Below are positions 1-9,170 of a DNA stretch of 64,000 nucleotides, piece after piece. The stretch's first letter is position 1. Each line of letters opens with the position of its first letter. The notes under the pieces were generated by a model. The model had not been told where the DNA came from and ran no database searches. It saw only the letters and a program-made list of their open reading frames with translations. The translations under genes and the position numbers were made by a program. Origin of the DNA: JBKCUK01 sp046318415 (GTDB taxonomy: Bacteria; Pseudomonadota; Alphaproteobacteria; Caedimonadales; Caedimonadaceae); NCBI GenBank assembly GCA_046318415.1, contig JBKCUK010000015.1:77133-141132 (forward strand), in the 5' to 3' direction.

Positions 1-937
1 TCAGCGCTTCACGGGCGGCACGCTGCATTTTGGGATCAAGACTGGTGCGAACAACCATGCCCCCTTTATAGATGGAATCTTCACCATATTTGGCGATTAA
101 TTCCCGGCGCACTTCTTCTGCAAAATAACTGGCATTCACCGCATCACTCTCTTGGCTCAACGCCATACGCAGCGGCTCTTCCAGTGCGGTTGCGGCTTCT
201 TCTTGACTGATCTTTTCATCTTCCAGCAGTCGGCCGATGACATAATCGCGTCTTGCCATTGCCAGATCAGGGGCTTTGGCGGGATGATATCGGCTCGGCG
301 CCTTCGGCAAACCAGCCAAAAAGGCTGCCTCGGCAATGCTTAAATCTTTGAGACTTTTATCAAAATAAACTTGCGCAGCTGCAGCCACTCCGTAGGCACC
401 TGCCCCCAGATAAATCTCATTTAAATACAGCTCTAAAATGTGATCTTTGCTGTACGCTTGCTCAAGCCGGAAGGCAAGGATGGCCTCTTTAACTTTGCGC
501 TCAAGGGACACCTGATTCGAGATATCACTCAAGAGGAAATTTTTAGCCACCTGCTGCGTGATGGTCGAAGCCCCTATGGGCCGTTTTGCAAGACCAAGCC
601 TGCCAATGTTAGCAATGGCCGCACTGATGATACTGGTGACATCAATACCGGGATGTTCATAGAAATTTTTATCTTCAGCCGCAAGAAACGCATCAATCAC
701 ACGCCGAGGAACGGCATCAATCGGTACAAAGACCCGCTTTTCCTTAGCAAATTCCGCAAAGATGGTTCCATCACCTGCGTAAAGGCGCGTCACCATGGGG
801 GGCTCGTACTTGGCCAGATGCTCGTAACTGGGCAGGCCGCGACCAAAATGATAAAACAAAATGACAACGCCAGCCGTCCCCAACAGCAAAACCAGCGTTA
901 AGGTGGTGATAAATCGCATCAAAAAACGCGTTATCAT
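1..937 (-). CDS. mrcA: Penicillin-binding protein 1A, N-terminal part (cut by window edge)
   Basis: Class A PBPs polymerise and cross-link peptidoglycan at the outer face of the inner membrane. Only the first 312 codons are here; the transpeptidase half lies outside the window. Visible in order are an N-terminal membrane anchor (about residues 5-30) and a GT51 glycosyltransferase domain with all five conserved motifs: EDKNFYEHPG with the catalytic Glu, GASTITQQ, RKVKE, KDHILELYLNEIYLG and FLAGLPKAPS. The ATG at 937 is preceded by AAAGGA at about 9 bases. In many alphaproteobacteria an amidase gene (amiC) sits between mrcA and rne; here there is only a 500-base spacer. The family call is secure. 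Confidence 0.93.
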   Translation of the reverse strand, partial: MITRFLMRFITTLTLVLLLGTAGVVILFYHFGRGLPSYEHLAKYEPPMVTRLYAGDGTIFAEFAKEKRVFVPIDAVPRRVIDAFLAAEDKNFYEHPGIDVTSIISAAIANIGRLGLAKRPIGASTITQQVAKNFLLSDISNQVSLERKVKEAILAFRLEQAYSKDHILELYLNEIYLGAGAYGVAAAAQVYFDKSLKDLSIAEAAFLAGLPKAPSRYHPAKAPDLAMARRDYVIGRLLEDEKISQEEAATALEEPLRMALSQESDAVNASYFAEEVRRELIAKYGEDSIYKGGMVVRTSLDPKMQRAAREAL

Positions 938-1437
938 GCGCGAAGGTCCTTTATCCTGCCATCGGCCAGCTTGGGTTATTCACTCAAAGACATGTTTCAC
1001 TTCATGCCAAAAGCTTTGCAATATTTCATTGTGGCTGCGAACTATCAATAAAAAATGAATATTTGGGATAAAAAGCGTTGTCGGAGTGTGTCTTATATGT
1101 ATAAGCTGAATGTGGAATTTAGGTGACGTTTTTTGCAAGGACCGTGAAATGAAACCGTCTTGCCCAAACGATCGCCAGCGGCATTGCGCCGCAGGATACA
1201 AACGAAGCGAGTTTTTTATTCCAGCCCCATCAGGCTGACGAGGACGTTGAGTGCGTAATAAGTTAAGAATAACAAGACGACAGAGGAACTGCCCATCGCG
1301 GGAAGGCTTATCTTCCCACGGTAGTTTTTGTCACTTTCTAAGCACTTAACACAACCGCTCCTCATACTTAGGCTTGCTTCAACTGTATCGCGACCCTGCC
1401 TTGCAGGGTAAACGTGAACAAGTTTGGAGTTTTAGTC
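938..1437. promoter_or_regulatory. 500-base divergent spacer between mrcA and rne, probable long rne leader
   Basis: No convincing coding sequence lies here. The stretch must carry the divergent promoters of mrcA and rne. Two compact hairpins lie on the rne side: GGGAAG/CTTCCC at 1300-1317 with a 6-base loop, and ACCCTGC/GCAGGGT at 1393-1409 with a 3-base loop, ending about 28 bases before the rne ATG. RNase E controls its own mRNA through a structured 5' leader in enterobacteria; a similar role here is inference only. Confidence 0.4.
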
Positions 1438-3783
1438 ATGTCGAAGACAATGCTTATCGACGCAGCGCATCCCGAAGAAACCCGGGTTGCTATCACCGAC
1501 TCGACCGGTCGCCTGTGCGAGTTTGATTTTGAAAGCAGCACCAAAGAAACAAATAAAGGGAACATCTACCTGGCTAAGGTGGCTCGGGTAGAACCTTCCC
1601 TGCAGGCAGCTTTCGTTGATTACGGCGGCAACCGCCATGGATTTTTGGCGTTTGGCGAGATTCACCCCGATTATTTTCGCATCCCCATCGCGGACCGTGA
1701 GGCCCTTAAAGCTGAGATGATGGCGGCCCACGCCGATGATCATCAGGATGTGTCAGACACCGTCACCAGCCCAGATTCCCCAGAGAACCTCTCAGAGGAA
1801 GTGGCACATGCCATCGAGGGCGAGCGGTCACACACGGAATCTCTGGTCCTGAGCGATGATCCCCAAGAAGGCGAAGGAGAGGACGAAACATCCAAGACCC
1901 GGGCGCCCTCTTTGCACCGCAACTACAAGATCCAGGAAGTGATTCAAAAAAATCAGATCCTGCTGGTCCAGGTGGTCAAAGAAGAACGTGGCGGTAAGGG
2001 TGCTGCGCTTACGACCTATCTGTCAATTGCAGGGCGCTACGGCGTTCTCATGCCCAATTCACCGCGCACCGGTGGCATTTCTCGCAAGATTTCCAGCCAG
2101 GCGGATCGCACCCGGTTGCGCAAAATTCTGGATGAATTGAACATGCCAGAAGGCATGGGCCTGATTGTGCGCACCGCAGGGTCCGAGCGCACCAAAGCCG
2201 AGATCAAGCGGGATGCCGAATACTTAATGCGCTCATGGAACGAGATTCGCGAGGCCACGCTTCAATCTGTGGCACCAGCCTTGGTGTATCAAGAAGACGA
2301 AATCATTAAGCGCGCCGTTCGTGATCTTTACAACAAAGACATCGAAGAGGTTATGGTCGCAGGCGACGAAGGGTATAAGACCGTCAAGAACTTCATGCGC
2401 ATGATGATGCCCAGCCATGCAAAGCGCGTCAAGCATTACAAGGACGCCGACGTCCCGCTGTTTCACCGTTACAGAATCGAAGCCCAAATCGACAGCATGC
2501 ACAGCCCCGTCGTGCACCTGCCTTCAGGCGGCTCAATCGTTATCCATCCAACAGAAGCCTTGGTTTCCATCGACATTAACTCTGGACGCTCGACCCGCGA
2601 GCGCCACATTGAGGAAACCGCCCTCAAAACCAACCTCGAGGCAGCAGACGAGATCGCTTTACAGGTGAGATTGCGGGATCTGGCCGGACTTATTGTGATT
2701 GACTTTATTGACATGGATGACCCCCGCCACACCGCTGCCGTTGAGCGGCGCGTACGTGAAGCGTTCAAGAATGACCGTGCACGGGTACAAATGAACAAGA
2801 TCAGCAACTTTGGTCTTATGGAAATCAGCCGCCAACGCTTGCGCCCCAGTATTTTGGAAATCTCGGCACGACCCTGCCCCCATTGCCAATCAACGGGTTA
2901 TGTTCGCTCAACCGAATCCGTATCCCTCAGCGTGCTGCGTGCTTTAGAGGATGAAGCCTACAGCAAGCGCTCGACCGAAGTTGTGGCCTACGTCCCCCAT
3001 GAAGTGGCTTTTTATCTTCTCAACAGTAAACGCCCCAATTTGATGGCGTTGGAGACCCGCTATGGGCTCAGCGTGCAAATCATCGGCGACAGCTTGCTGC
3101 ACGACGCGGAATACCGCATCGAGCGCCGCCGCCTCAATCCTGAGAAGCTTGAAGAACCCCGCAAAGAGGCTGCAGCCAAAACGGCCGCAGTCAAGGCAAT
3201 CCCTGCCGAAAAAAGCGTGGACAATACGGCGGAAGAGCCTACCGCATCCAATGCGCAGGAAAAAACCAACGAAGAGGCGGAGACCATCGGGTCTGGTGAG
3301 CCAAACGCAAATGGCAAACGCCGCCGCAGCCGCCGCCGGCGCGGCCGTCGGGGCGGAAATGGCATGCCCCGTGAAGATAAAGCTGAGGGCCTCACTCCTC
3401 CCGCAGCAGCGAACGACGGCACCACCCCAGCGACAGAGAGCGCTGCCCCGCAACGTAAAATGAATGATGACCATCCTCTCAAGACAGTCGAAGGTGAAGA
3501 GCCCGCTGTCAACGCTGCCCAAGCGCGGGATGGCGCACGTCGTAGTCGCTATCGTCGCGGCGGGCGCAATCATCGCAACCGTAAGCCAAGGCAGCAAGAA
3601 GGTGGCGATGCTGAAGCTGCGCAGGCCACGCGGCCCGAAGGGGCTGCTGTTAGCCATGAGCCCAAAGGTGCCCCAGTGGTAGCCATACCGAGCCAGGAGA
3701 ATAGCGGCTCTGATAGCCAAGAGGCTGCCGGCGAGCCCAAAAAGAAAACCCGTCGCTGGTGGAAACGCCTGTTGGATTCTTAA
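1438..3783 (+). CDS. rne: Ribonuclease E
   Basis: Endoribonuclease that starts mRNA decay and rRNA/tRNA processing and scaffolds the degradosome. About 781 residues. The first 500 are the catalytic core: an S1 domain near residues 28-200, interrupted by an acidic insert (about 95-155), then the DNase I-like part with catalytic Asp in SIDINSG (D379) and VIDFIDM (D422), and the zinc-link CPHC (480-483). The last 280 residues are disordered, Ala/Glu-rich and strongly Arg-rich (RRRSRRRRGRR), and end in a basic Trp-containing tail, as expected for an RNA- and partner-binding scaffold. A GTG start at 1414 is possible, but the ATG at 1438 has GGAG about 10 bases upstream and matches the usual MSKTMLIDA start. 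Confidence 0.97.
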   Translation: MSKTMLIDAAHPEETRVAITDSTGRLCEFDFESSTKETNKGNIYLAKVARVEPSLQAAFVDYGGNRHGFLAFGEIHPDYFRIPIADREALKAEMMAAHADDHQDVSDTVTSPDSPENLSEEVAHAIEGERSHTESLVLSDDPQEGEGEDETSKTRAPSLHRNYKIQEVIQKNQILLVQVVKEERGGKGAALTTYLSIAGRYGVLMPNSPRTGGISRKISSQADRTRLRKILDELNMPEGMGLIVRTAGSERTKAEIKRDAEYLMRSWNEIREATLQSVAPALVYQEDEIIKRAVRDLYNKDIEEVMVAGDEGYKTVKNFMRMMMPSHAKRVKHYKDADVPLFHRYRIEAQIDSMHSPVVHLPSGGSIVIHPTEALVSIDINSGRSTRERHIEETALKTNLEAADEIALQVRLRDLAGLIVIDFIDMDDPRHTAAVERRVREAFKNDRARVQMNKISNFGLMEISRQRLRPSILEISARPCPHCQSTGYVRSTESVSLSVLRALEDEAYSKRSTEVVAYVPHEVAFYLLNSKRPNLMALETRYGLSVQIIGDSLLHDAEYRIERRRLNPEKLEEPRKEAAAKTAAVKAIPAEKSVDNTAEEPTASNAQEKTNEEAETIGSGEPNANGKRRRSRRRRGRRGGNGMPREDKAEGLTPPAAANDGTTPATESAAPQRKMNDDHPLKTVEGEEPAVNAAQARDGARRSRYRRGGRNHRNRKPRQQEGGDAEAAQATRPEGAAVSHEPKGAPVVAIPSQENSGSDSQEAAGEPKKKTRRWWKRLLDS

Positions 3784-3810
3784 GCATTTTGAATGAATGG
3801 AGTAAGTGGT

Positions 3811-5160
3811 ATGCGGTTTCCTCGGTTTCTCCTTGCCTCCCTTATTGGCGTGTCCGCCATCGCTCAGGCTGCCCCTCAGTTTAAAGAGGGAACACTGATC
3901 CGCGATGCAGAGATCGAGGAGACACTCCACGATTTCACGGCACCGCTGTTCGAGACGGCAGGCCTTGCCAGGGATAACCTGCATCTGTACTTGGTTGTCA
4001 GTGGCGACGTAAACGCAGCCGCAGCCAGTGATTACTCGATTTTCTTGAACACAGGCCTCTTGATGGAATGCAAAACGCCCGAGCAACTGATCGGTGTTTT
4101 AGCCCACGAAACGGGTCACATCGCCGATGGCCACCTGGCACGCACCGAAGCGGCCATGGAGCGCGCTTCCCTTGCCGCCATGGCAGCCATGGCCCTGGGT
4201 GCTGCGGTAGCCATTATGAATCCTGAGGCCGGCATGGGCGTCCTTACCGGGGGCAACTATGCCGCGCAAGGCTCCTTTCTCCACTACAGCCGTGGCCAAG
4301 AAGGATCGGCTGACCAGGCTGGCTTGCGCATTTTACAGCAGCTGGGTTGGAGCCCCGAGGGCTTGCTGCAATTCTTGCAATTTCTGGCCAAACAAGAACT
4401 TTTGAGCCCAGATCAACAAGACTCTTACTTGCGCACCCACCCCCTGACCCAAGAGCGTGTCAGCCTTGTGGAAAATAAATTGGCGGGCAAATCCTATCCC
4501 AAGGACACCTTACCTAAGGACTTTTACCCGCGCTTTAGGCGCATGGTGGCGAAAATATCCGCCTTCATGGAACCGGCCACGAAAACACGCCTGGCCTATC
4601 CCGATTCAGACACCCGCTTTGAAGCCCAATACGCAAGGGCCATCGCCCTTTACCGCGAGGGAAATACCAAAGCGGCCCTCGATAAACTGGATCAAATGTT
4701 AGCCACCAGCGCAAGCGATCCTTACCTATGGAATTTAAAGGGTCAGATTCACTACGAATCCGGCCAAATTCAACCCGCCGTTGAGGCCTATCGCAAGGCC
4801 CACCAGCTGAGGCAAAGTTCGCTTCTCCTGAAGATGGACTACGCGCAAGCTTTGCTGCAGGTGAGCACCAAAAGCAGCGATCTAGAAGCCACATCCCTTC
4901 TGGAAGACGTGGTTAAAAAAGAAGCGGACAATGCGGCCGCATGGCGCTTGCTGGCCACGGCCTATGGCCGGCAAGAGCGCATGGGCAATACCGCCCTTGC
5001 CCTTGCTGAAGAGGCCCTCCTCAACGGTCGCTTTGAACAAGCTTTCGCTCAGAGTAAGCGGGCTGCCGCACTCTTGCCCGAAGGCCCCCAAAAGATGCGC
5101 GCACAAGATATTGAACACAGTGCGGCGCAGATGATGAAACATGCGGGGAATAGAAGATAA
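3811..5160 (+). CDS. Exported M48 metalloprotease with TPR domain (BepA-like)
   Basis: A zinc metalloprotease of the M48 family, probably periplasmic and involved in outer-membrane protein quality control like BepA/YfgC. It has a Sec signal peptide (residues 1-20, cleaved after AIAQA), the zinc motif HETGH at about residues 99-103, the third ligand Glu in GQEGSADQ (about 164), and a C-terminal half of TPR-like helices (RAIALYREGNTKAALDKL and following). The start at 3811 is preferred over 3793 because GGAG lies 8 bases upstream and the signal peptide begins there. It follows rne by 27 bases and may share its transcript. Substrate unknown. Confidence 0.9.
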   Translation: MRFPRFLLASLIGVSAIAQAAPQFKEGTLIRDAEIEETLHDFTAPLFETAGLARDNLHLYLVVSGDVNAAAASDYSIFLNTGLLMECKTPEQLIGVLAHETGHIADGHLARTEAAMERASLAAMAAMALGAAVAIMNPEAGMGVLTGGNYAAQGSFLHYSRGQEGSADQAGLRILQQLGWSPEGLLQFLQFLAKQELLSPDQQDSYLRTHPLTQERVSLVENKLAGKSYPKDTLPKDFYPRFRRMVAKISAFMEPATKTRLAYPDSDTRFEAQYARAIALYREGNTKAALDKLDQMLATSASDPYLWNLKGQIHYESGQIQPAVEAYRKAHQLRQSSLLLKMDYAQALLQVSTKSSDLEATSLLEDVVKKEADNAAAWRLLATAYGRQERMGNTALALAEEALLNGRFEQAFAQSKRAAALLPEGPQKMRAQDIEHSAAQMMKHAGNRR

Positions 5161-5193
5161 AATATAATCATAAAAAAGGGAGTCCACAGCACC

Positions 5194-6006
5194 ATGCGTT
5201 TCAATGCAACTTTACTCAGCGCCCTCCTGTTGTCCGCCCATTCAATAGCCCTTGCGAAATCTCCAGCAGCCGCCTCCGGTGCGGCAGCCGCAGCAGCTGC
5301 TACCCAAGGATCAACTGCTTCTCCATCGGGTATTGATGCGGCCATTGAAAACTTTTTGATGAACAACCCAGAAGTGATTGAAAAAGCTTTGATCCGCCTG
5401 CAAGAGAAACGCGATCAAGAGGCCAAGGAAAAGGCTCAAAAAGCAATTGTGGAACATATGCAAGACCTCTACAACGATCCGCAGACCCCCTTCATGGGAA
5501 ATCCAAAGGGCAAGAAAGCGCTAGTTCTTTTTGCAGATCCTAACTGCAGCCATTGCCGGTCCTTCCACAAGATCCTAGAGACCGCTGTGCAAAAGGATCC
5601 TGAGATCAAGGTTATTTTTAAGGACATCGCCATTCTGGGTCCTGGTTCAGCCTTGGCCGTTCACCTGGCCCTTGCTGCCCATGCCCAAGGTAAATATAAC
5701 GCGTTCCAGGCAGAAATGATGAAGCGCCCCATGGCCAAGTCCATGGAGGATCTGCAGAAGATCGCAGACGCCGCTGGTGTCGACGTGAATCGTGCCAAGG
5801 CCGACATGGACAGCGAAGCCATCAAGAAAACTTTCAACGATAACTGGGAGCTGGCCGCAAAGCTGGGCATCGAAGCCACCCCAAGCTTTGTGGTTGGTCA
5901 AGAGCTATACAACGGCGGCATGGGCCTTGAGGATTTGATGCAGCTTTTTGCTGCCCCAGCACAACCCACAACCCAATCTGAAGCGAAGTCGCCCGCAAAG
6001 TCCTAA
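5194..6006 (+). CDS. DsbA-family thiol oxidoreductase, exported
   Basis: Periplasmic thioredoxin-fold protein that makes or reshuffles disulfides in exported proteins. It has a signal peptide (about 1-21), an Ala/Ser-rich linker, a coiled helical segment (about 50-90) and a DsbA domain with active site CSHC (C118-C121) and cis-proline ATPSF (P230). The N-terminal helical extension before the catalytic domain is typical of the alphaproteobacterial/Com1-like DsbA group, some of which are dimeric isomerases. The gene follows the M48 protease by 33 bases and ends at a strong terminator, so rne, protease and DsbA may form one unit. Whether it acts as oxidase or isomerase cannot be told. Confidence 0.92.
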   Translation: MRFNATLLSALLLSAHSIALAKSPAAASGAAAAAAATQGSTASPSGIDAAIENFLMNNPEVIEKALIRLQEKRDQEAKEKAQKAIVEHMQDLYNDPQTPFMGNPKGKKALVLFADPNCSHCRSFHKILETAVQKDPEIKVIFKDIAILGPGSALAVHLALAAHAQGKYNAFQAEMMKRPMAKSMEDLQKIADAAGVDVNRAKADMDSEAIKKTFNDNWELAAKLGIEATPSFVVGQELYNGGMGLEDLMQLFAAPAQPTTQSEAKSPAKS

Positions 6007-6026
6007 GACGATCTTCTATATTGAAA

Positions 6027-6056
6027 GGCCGCGCTGATCCCAGCGCGGCCTACTTC
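6027..6056 (+). terminator. Rho-independent terminator after the DsbA-like gene
   Basis: A perfect 10-base-pair stem GGCCGCGCTG/CAGCGCGGCC with a 4-base loop at 6027-6050, followed by TACTTCTTGTT. It lies 20 bases after the stop codon. Confidence 0.8.
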
Positions 6057-6168
6057 TTGTTATACTACACTCAGAACCCAAGCTGCCAAGGCAAGAACAA
6101 AGATGCTTGGCTCGGTCTCGCCGCTGGGTCCTGGAAGTACCGCGAGACGGGGAACTTTCGCCTGCCCC

Positions 6169-8097
6169 TCACGACGCTATCAAAGCGCTCAGGTCTCCAG
6201 CTTTCAGGTCCACAGATGATTTCTCAACATCTTGACCGATGGGCTCCGCACGGCCGCCCAGATACTTCATCAAGAATTGCTCGGTCAAGGCATAGAAACA
6301 CATACGGTTTTCGGGTCGCACAAAACCATGTCCCTCATCGGGATAAAGGGCGTAGACAACGGGAATCCCATGACGGTTCATTGCCTCAACGATCTGATCA
6401 GATTCAGCCTGTTTAACCCGGGGATCATTGGCGCCTTGGCCAATCAGCAAGGGCCGTTGAATACGATCCACATAGGTCAACGGCGAACGCGACGCCAAGA
6501 AGGCACGCCCTTCCTCATGGGCTGGATCTCCACCAATGCGACGCACGAACTGGCGGTAAATGGGCTTCCAATAGGGCGGGATGGTTTCGATCAACGTCAC
6601 GAGATTGGAAGGCCCCACGATATCAACGCCGCAAGCAAAGACTCCCGGTGTGAAGGTCAATCCCACGAGGGTTGCATAGCCACCATAGCTGCCCCCCATG
6701 ATGGCGATCTTATCTTTGTCCGCAATGCCTTTGTTGATGGCCCAGTCAACGGCATCCAGAAGATCATCGTGCATTTTGGCGGCCCACTGGCCATCGCCTG
6801 CGTTGATAAAGGCTTTACCAAATCCGGTGGATCCTCGGTAATTGACGGATAAAACGGCATAGCCACGGTTAGCCAGCAGCTGATGAACGGCGTCATAGCC
6901 CCAATGATCCCTTGCCCAAGGTCCTCCATGAACCAATAACACCAGGGGAACGGGCTGCTGGGCTTGTCCTGTTTGTTCAGGATCAACCGCGCGGGGCAGT
7001 GTGAGATAACTCACCAAGCGCAGCCCATCGCGGCTGGGGATTACCATGGGGTGCATGCGGCACAACGGTAAACCTTCAAGGGATTCCCGATTGCTGAAAA
7101 GGTACTCCGCCTTCTGGGCTTTACGGTCAAAGAGATAATAGCGAACCGGACCGCAATCACTTAAAAACGCCGCAATCCATAAATCATCCTCAAGGGTACG
7201 GCTAATAATCTTGCAATCATCCCCTGAAACCGCTGCAAGATGCAGCATATCTTGTGCCACCCCAGGATCAAGGTAGTGCCATTTCTTGCGGGCATAGGTG
7301 GCGGCAAATCCCTCAACGGTCTTTTTGAGCGGATGAATCATCACATCACTGCAATCGGCCTCAGGATCCTCGGCGAGCACTTTAACCGCCGCATCTTGCA
7401 GACGCCAGTGCACCAAGGCGGAGGTATCTCGCCCCCGGCTATCGATGGCAAACAGACCTTCCCCATCGGCGGTAAAGGTCAAAACATCTGTCGACAACGA
7501 ATCCTCGTACCCCACCGTTGTAAAGGGCGAGAAGTGTCCTTGCTTGTACAGAAGCAAATCCTGTCCGCCATCTTCCCGCTGGCGGCTGGCAAACCGCAGC
7601 TGCAGATCATCGTCAATGGTAAAGCCACTGAATTCGTTGTTTTCGAAGACTAAGGCCAGGGCACCAGTCGTCACATTTAAACGATAAAGATCATGAAAGT
7701 CGGGACGGCGATGATTGAGACTGACCACAATTTCATCGGGATAGCGGTGCGAGAGTTTTTCAACGCGGGCCTGGGCATTGTCAAAGGGGGTTAAAAGCTT
7801 CTCCGTTTTCGTGGCCACATCCACCGCATACAGCAGCCAGTTTTCGTTGCCGCCGCGATCTTGCACATAGACCAGGTGACGATTATTATAGCACCAAAAG
7901 TAACCTTGAATCCCGCGCCCACGATCCTGGGTTATGGGGCTTGCCGCACTCAGATCTTCCCGAGGGGCCAACCAAACATTCATCACCCCCTCAAAGGGCG
8001 CCAGCCAAGCGAGATACTGGCCATCCGGACTCAGTGTCACTTGCGCCCGAGATGGGTTACCCAACAGGATATTGCGGGGAATCAAATCAATCGGCAT
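6169..8097 (-). CDS. S9 family serine peptidase (acylaminoacyl/dipeptidyl peptidase type)
   Basis: A prolyl-oligopeptidase-family enzyme of 642 residues that should cleave short peptides. No signal peptide is seen, so it is probably cytoplasmic. The first 350 residues form a beta-propeller with repeated blades (for example LTFTADGEGLFAIDSRGRD). The C-terminal alpha/beta-hydrolase domain holds the oxyanion-side HGGPW, nucleophile GGSYGG (S470), Asp in GANDPR (D558) and His in DEGHGF (H590). It stands alone, convergent with the DsbA gene and divergent from the small gene at 8381. The AAAGGT ribosome site lies about 9 bases before the ATG. The exact substrate is not predictable. Confidence 0.93.
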   Translation of the reverse strand: MPIDLIPRNILLGNPSRAQVTLSPDGQYLAWLAPFEGVMNVWLAPREDLSAASPITQDRGRGIQGYFWCYNNRHLVYVQDRGGNENWLLYAVDVATKTEKLLTPFDNAQARVEKLSHRYPDEIVVSLNHRRPDFHDLYRLNVTTGALALVFENNEFSGFTIDDDLQLRFASRQREDGGQDLLLYKQGHFSPFTTVGYEDSLSTDVLTFTADGEGLFAIDSRGRDTSALVHWRLQDAAVKVLAEDPEADCSDVMIHPLKKTVEGFAATYARKKWHYLDPGVAQDMLHLAAVSGDDCKIISRTLEDDLWIAAFLSDCGPVRYYLFDRKAQKAEYLFSNRESLEGLPLCRMHPMVIPSRDGLRLVSYLTLPRAVDPEQTGQAQQPVPLVLLVHGGPWARDHWGYDAVHQLLANRGYAVLSVNYRGSTGFGKAFINAGDGQWAAKMHDDLLDAVDWAINKGIADKDKIAIMGGSYGGYATLVGLTFTPGVFACGVDIVGPSNLVTLIETIPPYWKPIYRQFVRRIGGDPAHEEGRAFLASRSPLTYVDRIQRPLLIGQGANDPRVKQAESDQIVEAMNRHGIPVVYALYPDEGHGFVRPENRMCFYALTEQFLMKYLGGRAEPIGQDVEKSSVDLKAGDLSALIAS

Positions 8098-8380
8098 TGT
8101 GTATGTACCTTTTGTTGTCTTTATCGTCTTGGCCCAGGGTAAACCATGGGCTTTGGGGACTCAACGACCTAAGTGCATCAATTTTAATCATTTTCTGCGA
8201 AGGCCAAGGATTTCGTGGTATTCCACGTGATCTCCAACTTTTCTCCCCAGAGATTTCCCCAGGTTCCGTGGACATCATGGGGATGACGTTTTTTTATGCC
8301 CTCACGCCCAAACAAGTAACTTTTTATTTACCGTTGCGCCCTAGAATCAAAATTGTTCAGAAAAATGAAAGGATTACGAA

Positions 8381-8746
8381 ATGCTTGCTCGCTTTATCCC
8401 CGTTGTATCCCTTGTTGCCCTCTCCTGTGCCAGCGCTTGGGCTGCAGCGCCTCAGGAATATTCTGCCGACGAGTCTTGCAAACCTTCTCGCTCGGGCGGA
8501 TGCACCATGCCCGCAGAGTTAAAAGCGATGGACCCCTCCTCCCAAGCTATGAAAATGGATGCCCTATCCCAGAACGCCTCAGGTGAGGTGAAGTTCTCTG
8601 AAAACGTTGCAGACGTTCAGTGGATCAAGGATATGGAAAACATGCCCAAAGAATCGAAAAACGCCGTCTGTGAGCGGAATGAGCCAGCCCCCCATCTGAA
8701 TCCTGCCAATGCTGAAATCACCGCAGAAGGTGACTTTAACAAGTAA
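8381..8746 (+). CDS. Small exported protein of unknown function
   Basis: I do not recognise this 121-residue protein. It has a clear Sec signal peptide (residues 1-22, cleaved after SAWAA), a strong ribosome site (AAAGGA, 7 bases before ATG) and its own terminator, so it is very likely real and expressed alone. The mature part has three cysteines (DESCKP, GGCTMP, AVCERN), several Met residues, and no membrane segment or repeats. The odd number of Cys and the Met content would allow a redox or metal-related role, but nothing in the sequence shows it. The 283-base divergent spacer upstream carries the promoters of this gene and the S9 peptidase. Confidence 0.72.
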   Translation: MLARFIPVVSLVALSCASAWAAAPQEYSADESCKPSRSGGCTMPAELKAMDPSSQAMKMDALSQNASGEVKFSENVADVQWIKDMENMPKESKNAVCERNEPAPHLNPANAEITAEGDFNK

Positions 8747-8797
8747 GGAAATCAAGAGATAAATAATCAATAAGCCCAAAAGGCACACTAAACTCAG

Positions 8798-8825
8798 CCC
8801 CGCTCAATGCGGGGCACTTTTTTTT
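8798..8825 (+). terminator. Rho-independent terminator of the small exported protein
   Basis: Stem GCCCCGC/GCGGGGC with a 5-base loop at 8798-8816, followed by AC and a run of seven T. Confidence 0.88.
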
Positions 8826-9170
8826 AGGTGCCCCCATATTTGAGGTATTGGCCTTTACTGCCCTTTCATCACGTTCATAGGGATGATCCCCGCCACACCA
8901 CTGCTGTGTATTAATAGCGGGTTGCTCTCTTTCGGCAGAGTTCATGGGAAGGGCTCTCTATTTCCCACTGATAAACAAAAAAAGAATAAGTAGTTTGAGA
9001 TTTGTGAGGAATTTCCTTTTTTATAAACGAAAGCAGGTGCACTTCCCAGACCTCACGGGCCACAGAATGACCGCTCACCAATACACAGGCCGTTTGATGA
9101 AGGGCGGTGAGAAATAGGATAATCGTCTATGCACCATTTGAGTGGGCTCGGATAGGCGACCAGGGGGCTC
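8826..9170. other. 345-base stretch without a recognisable gene
   Basis: Between the terminator at 8825 and the end of lpxB nothing could be supported. A 69-codon open frame on the minus strand (8736-8945) has no ribosome site or protein-like composition. I checked for tRNA, tmRNA and SRP-RNA hallmarks by eye and saw none. An AT-rich patch lies at 8970-9030. Confidence 0.4.

Noticed and set aside
440..901. 153-codon plus-strand frame
   Set aside because: Antisense to the PBP1A glycosyltransferase domain, whose five motifs are intact on the minus strand.
2944..4086. A 380-codon open frame on the minus strand across the end of rne and the start of the M48 gene
   Set aside because: It is the antisense of two well-supported genes. 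Its Cys/Arg/Phe-rich, low-complexity content mirrors the Arg/Ala-rich tail of RNase E, and there is no ribosome site or family.
8826..9170. Possible small RNA gene in the gap before lpxB
   Set aside because: No recognisable structure, promoter or terminator for a housekeeping RNA could be identified by eye.
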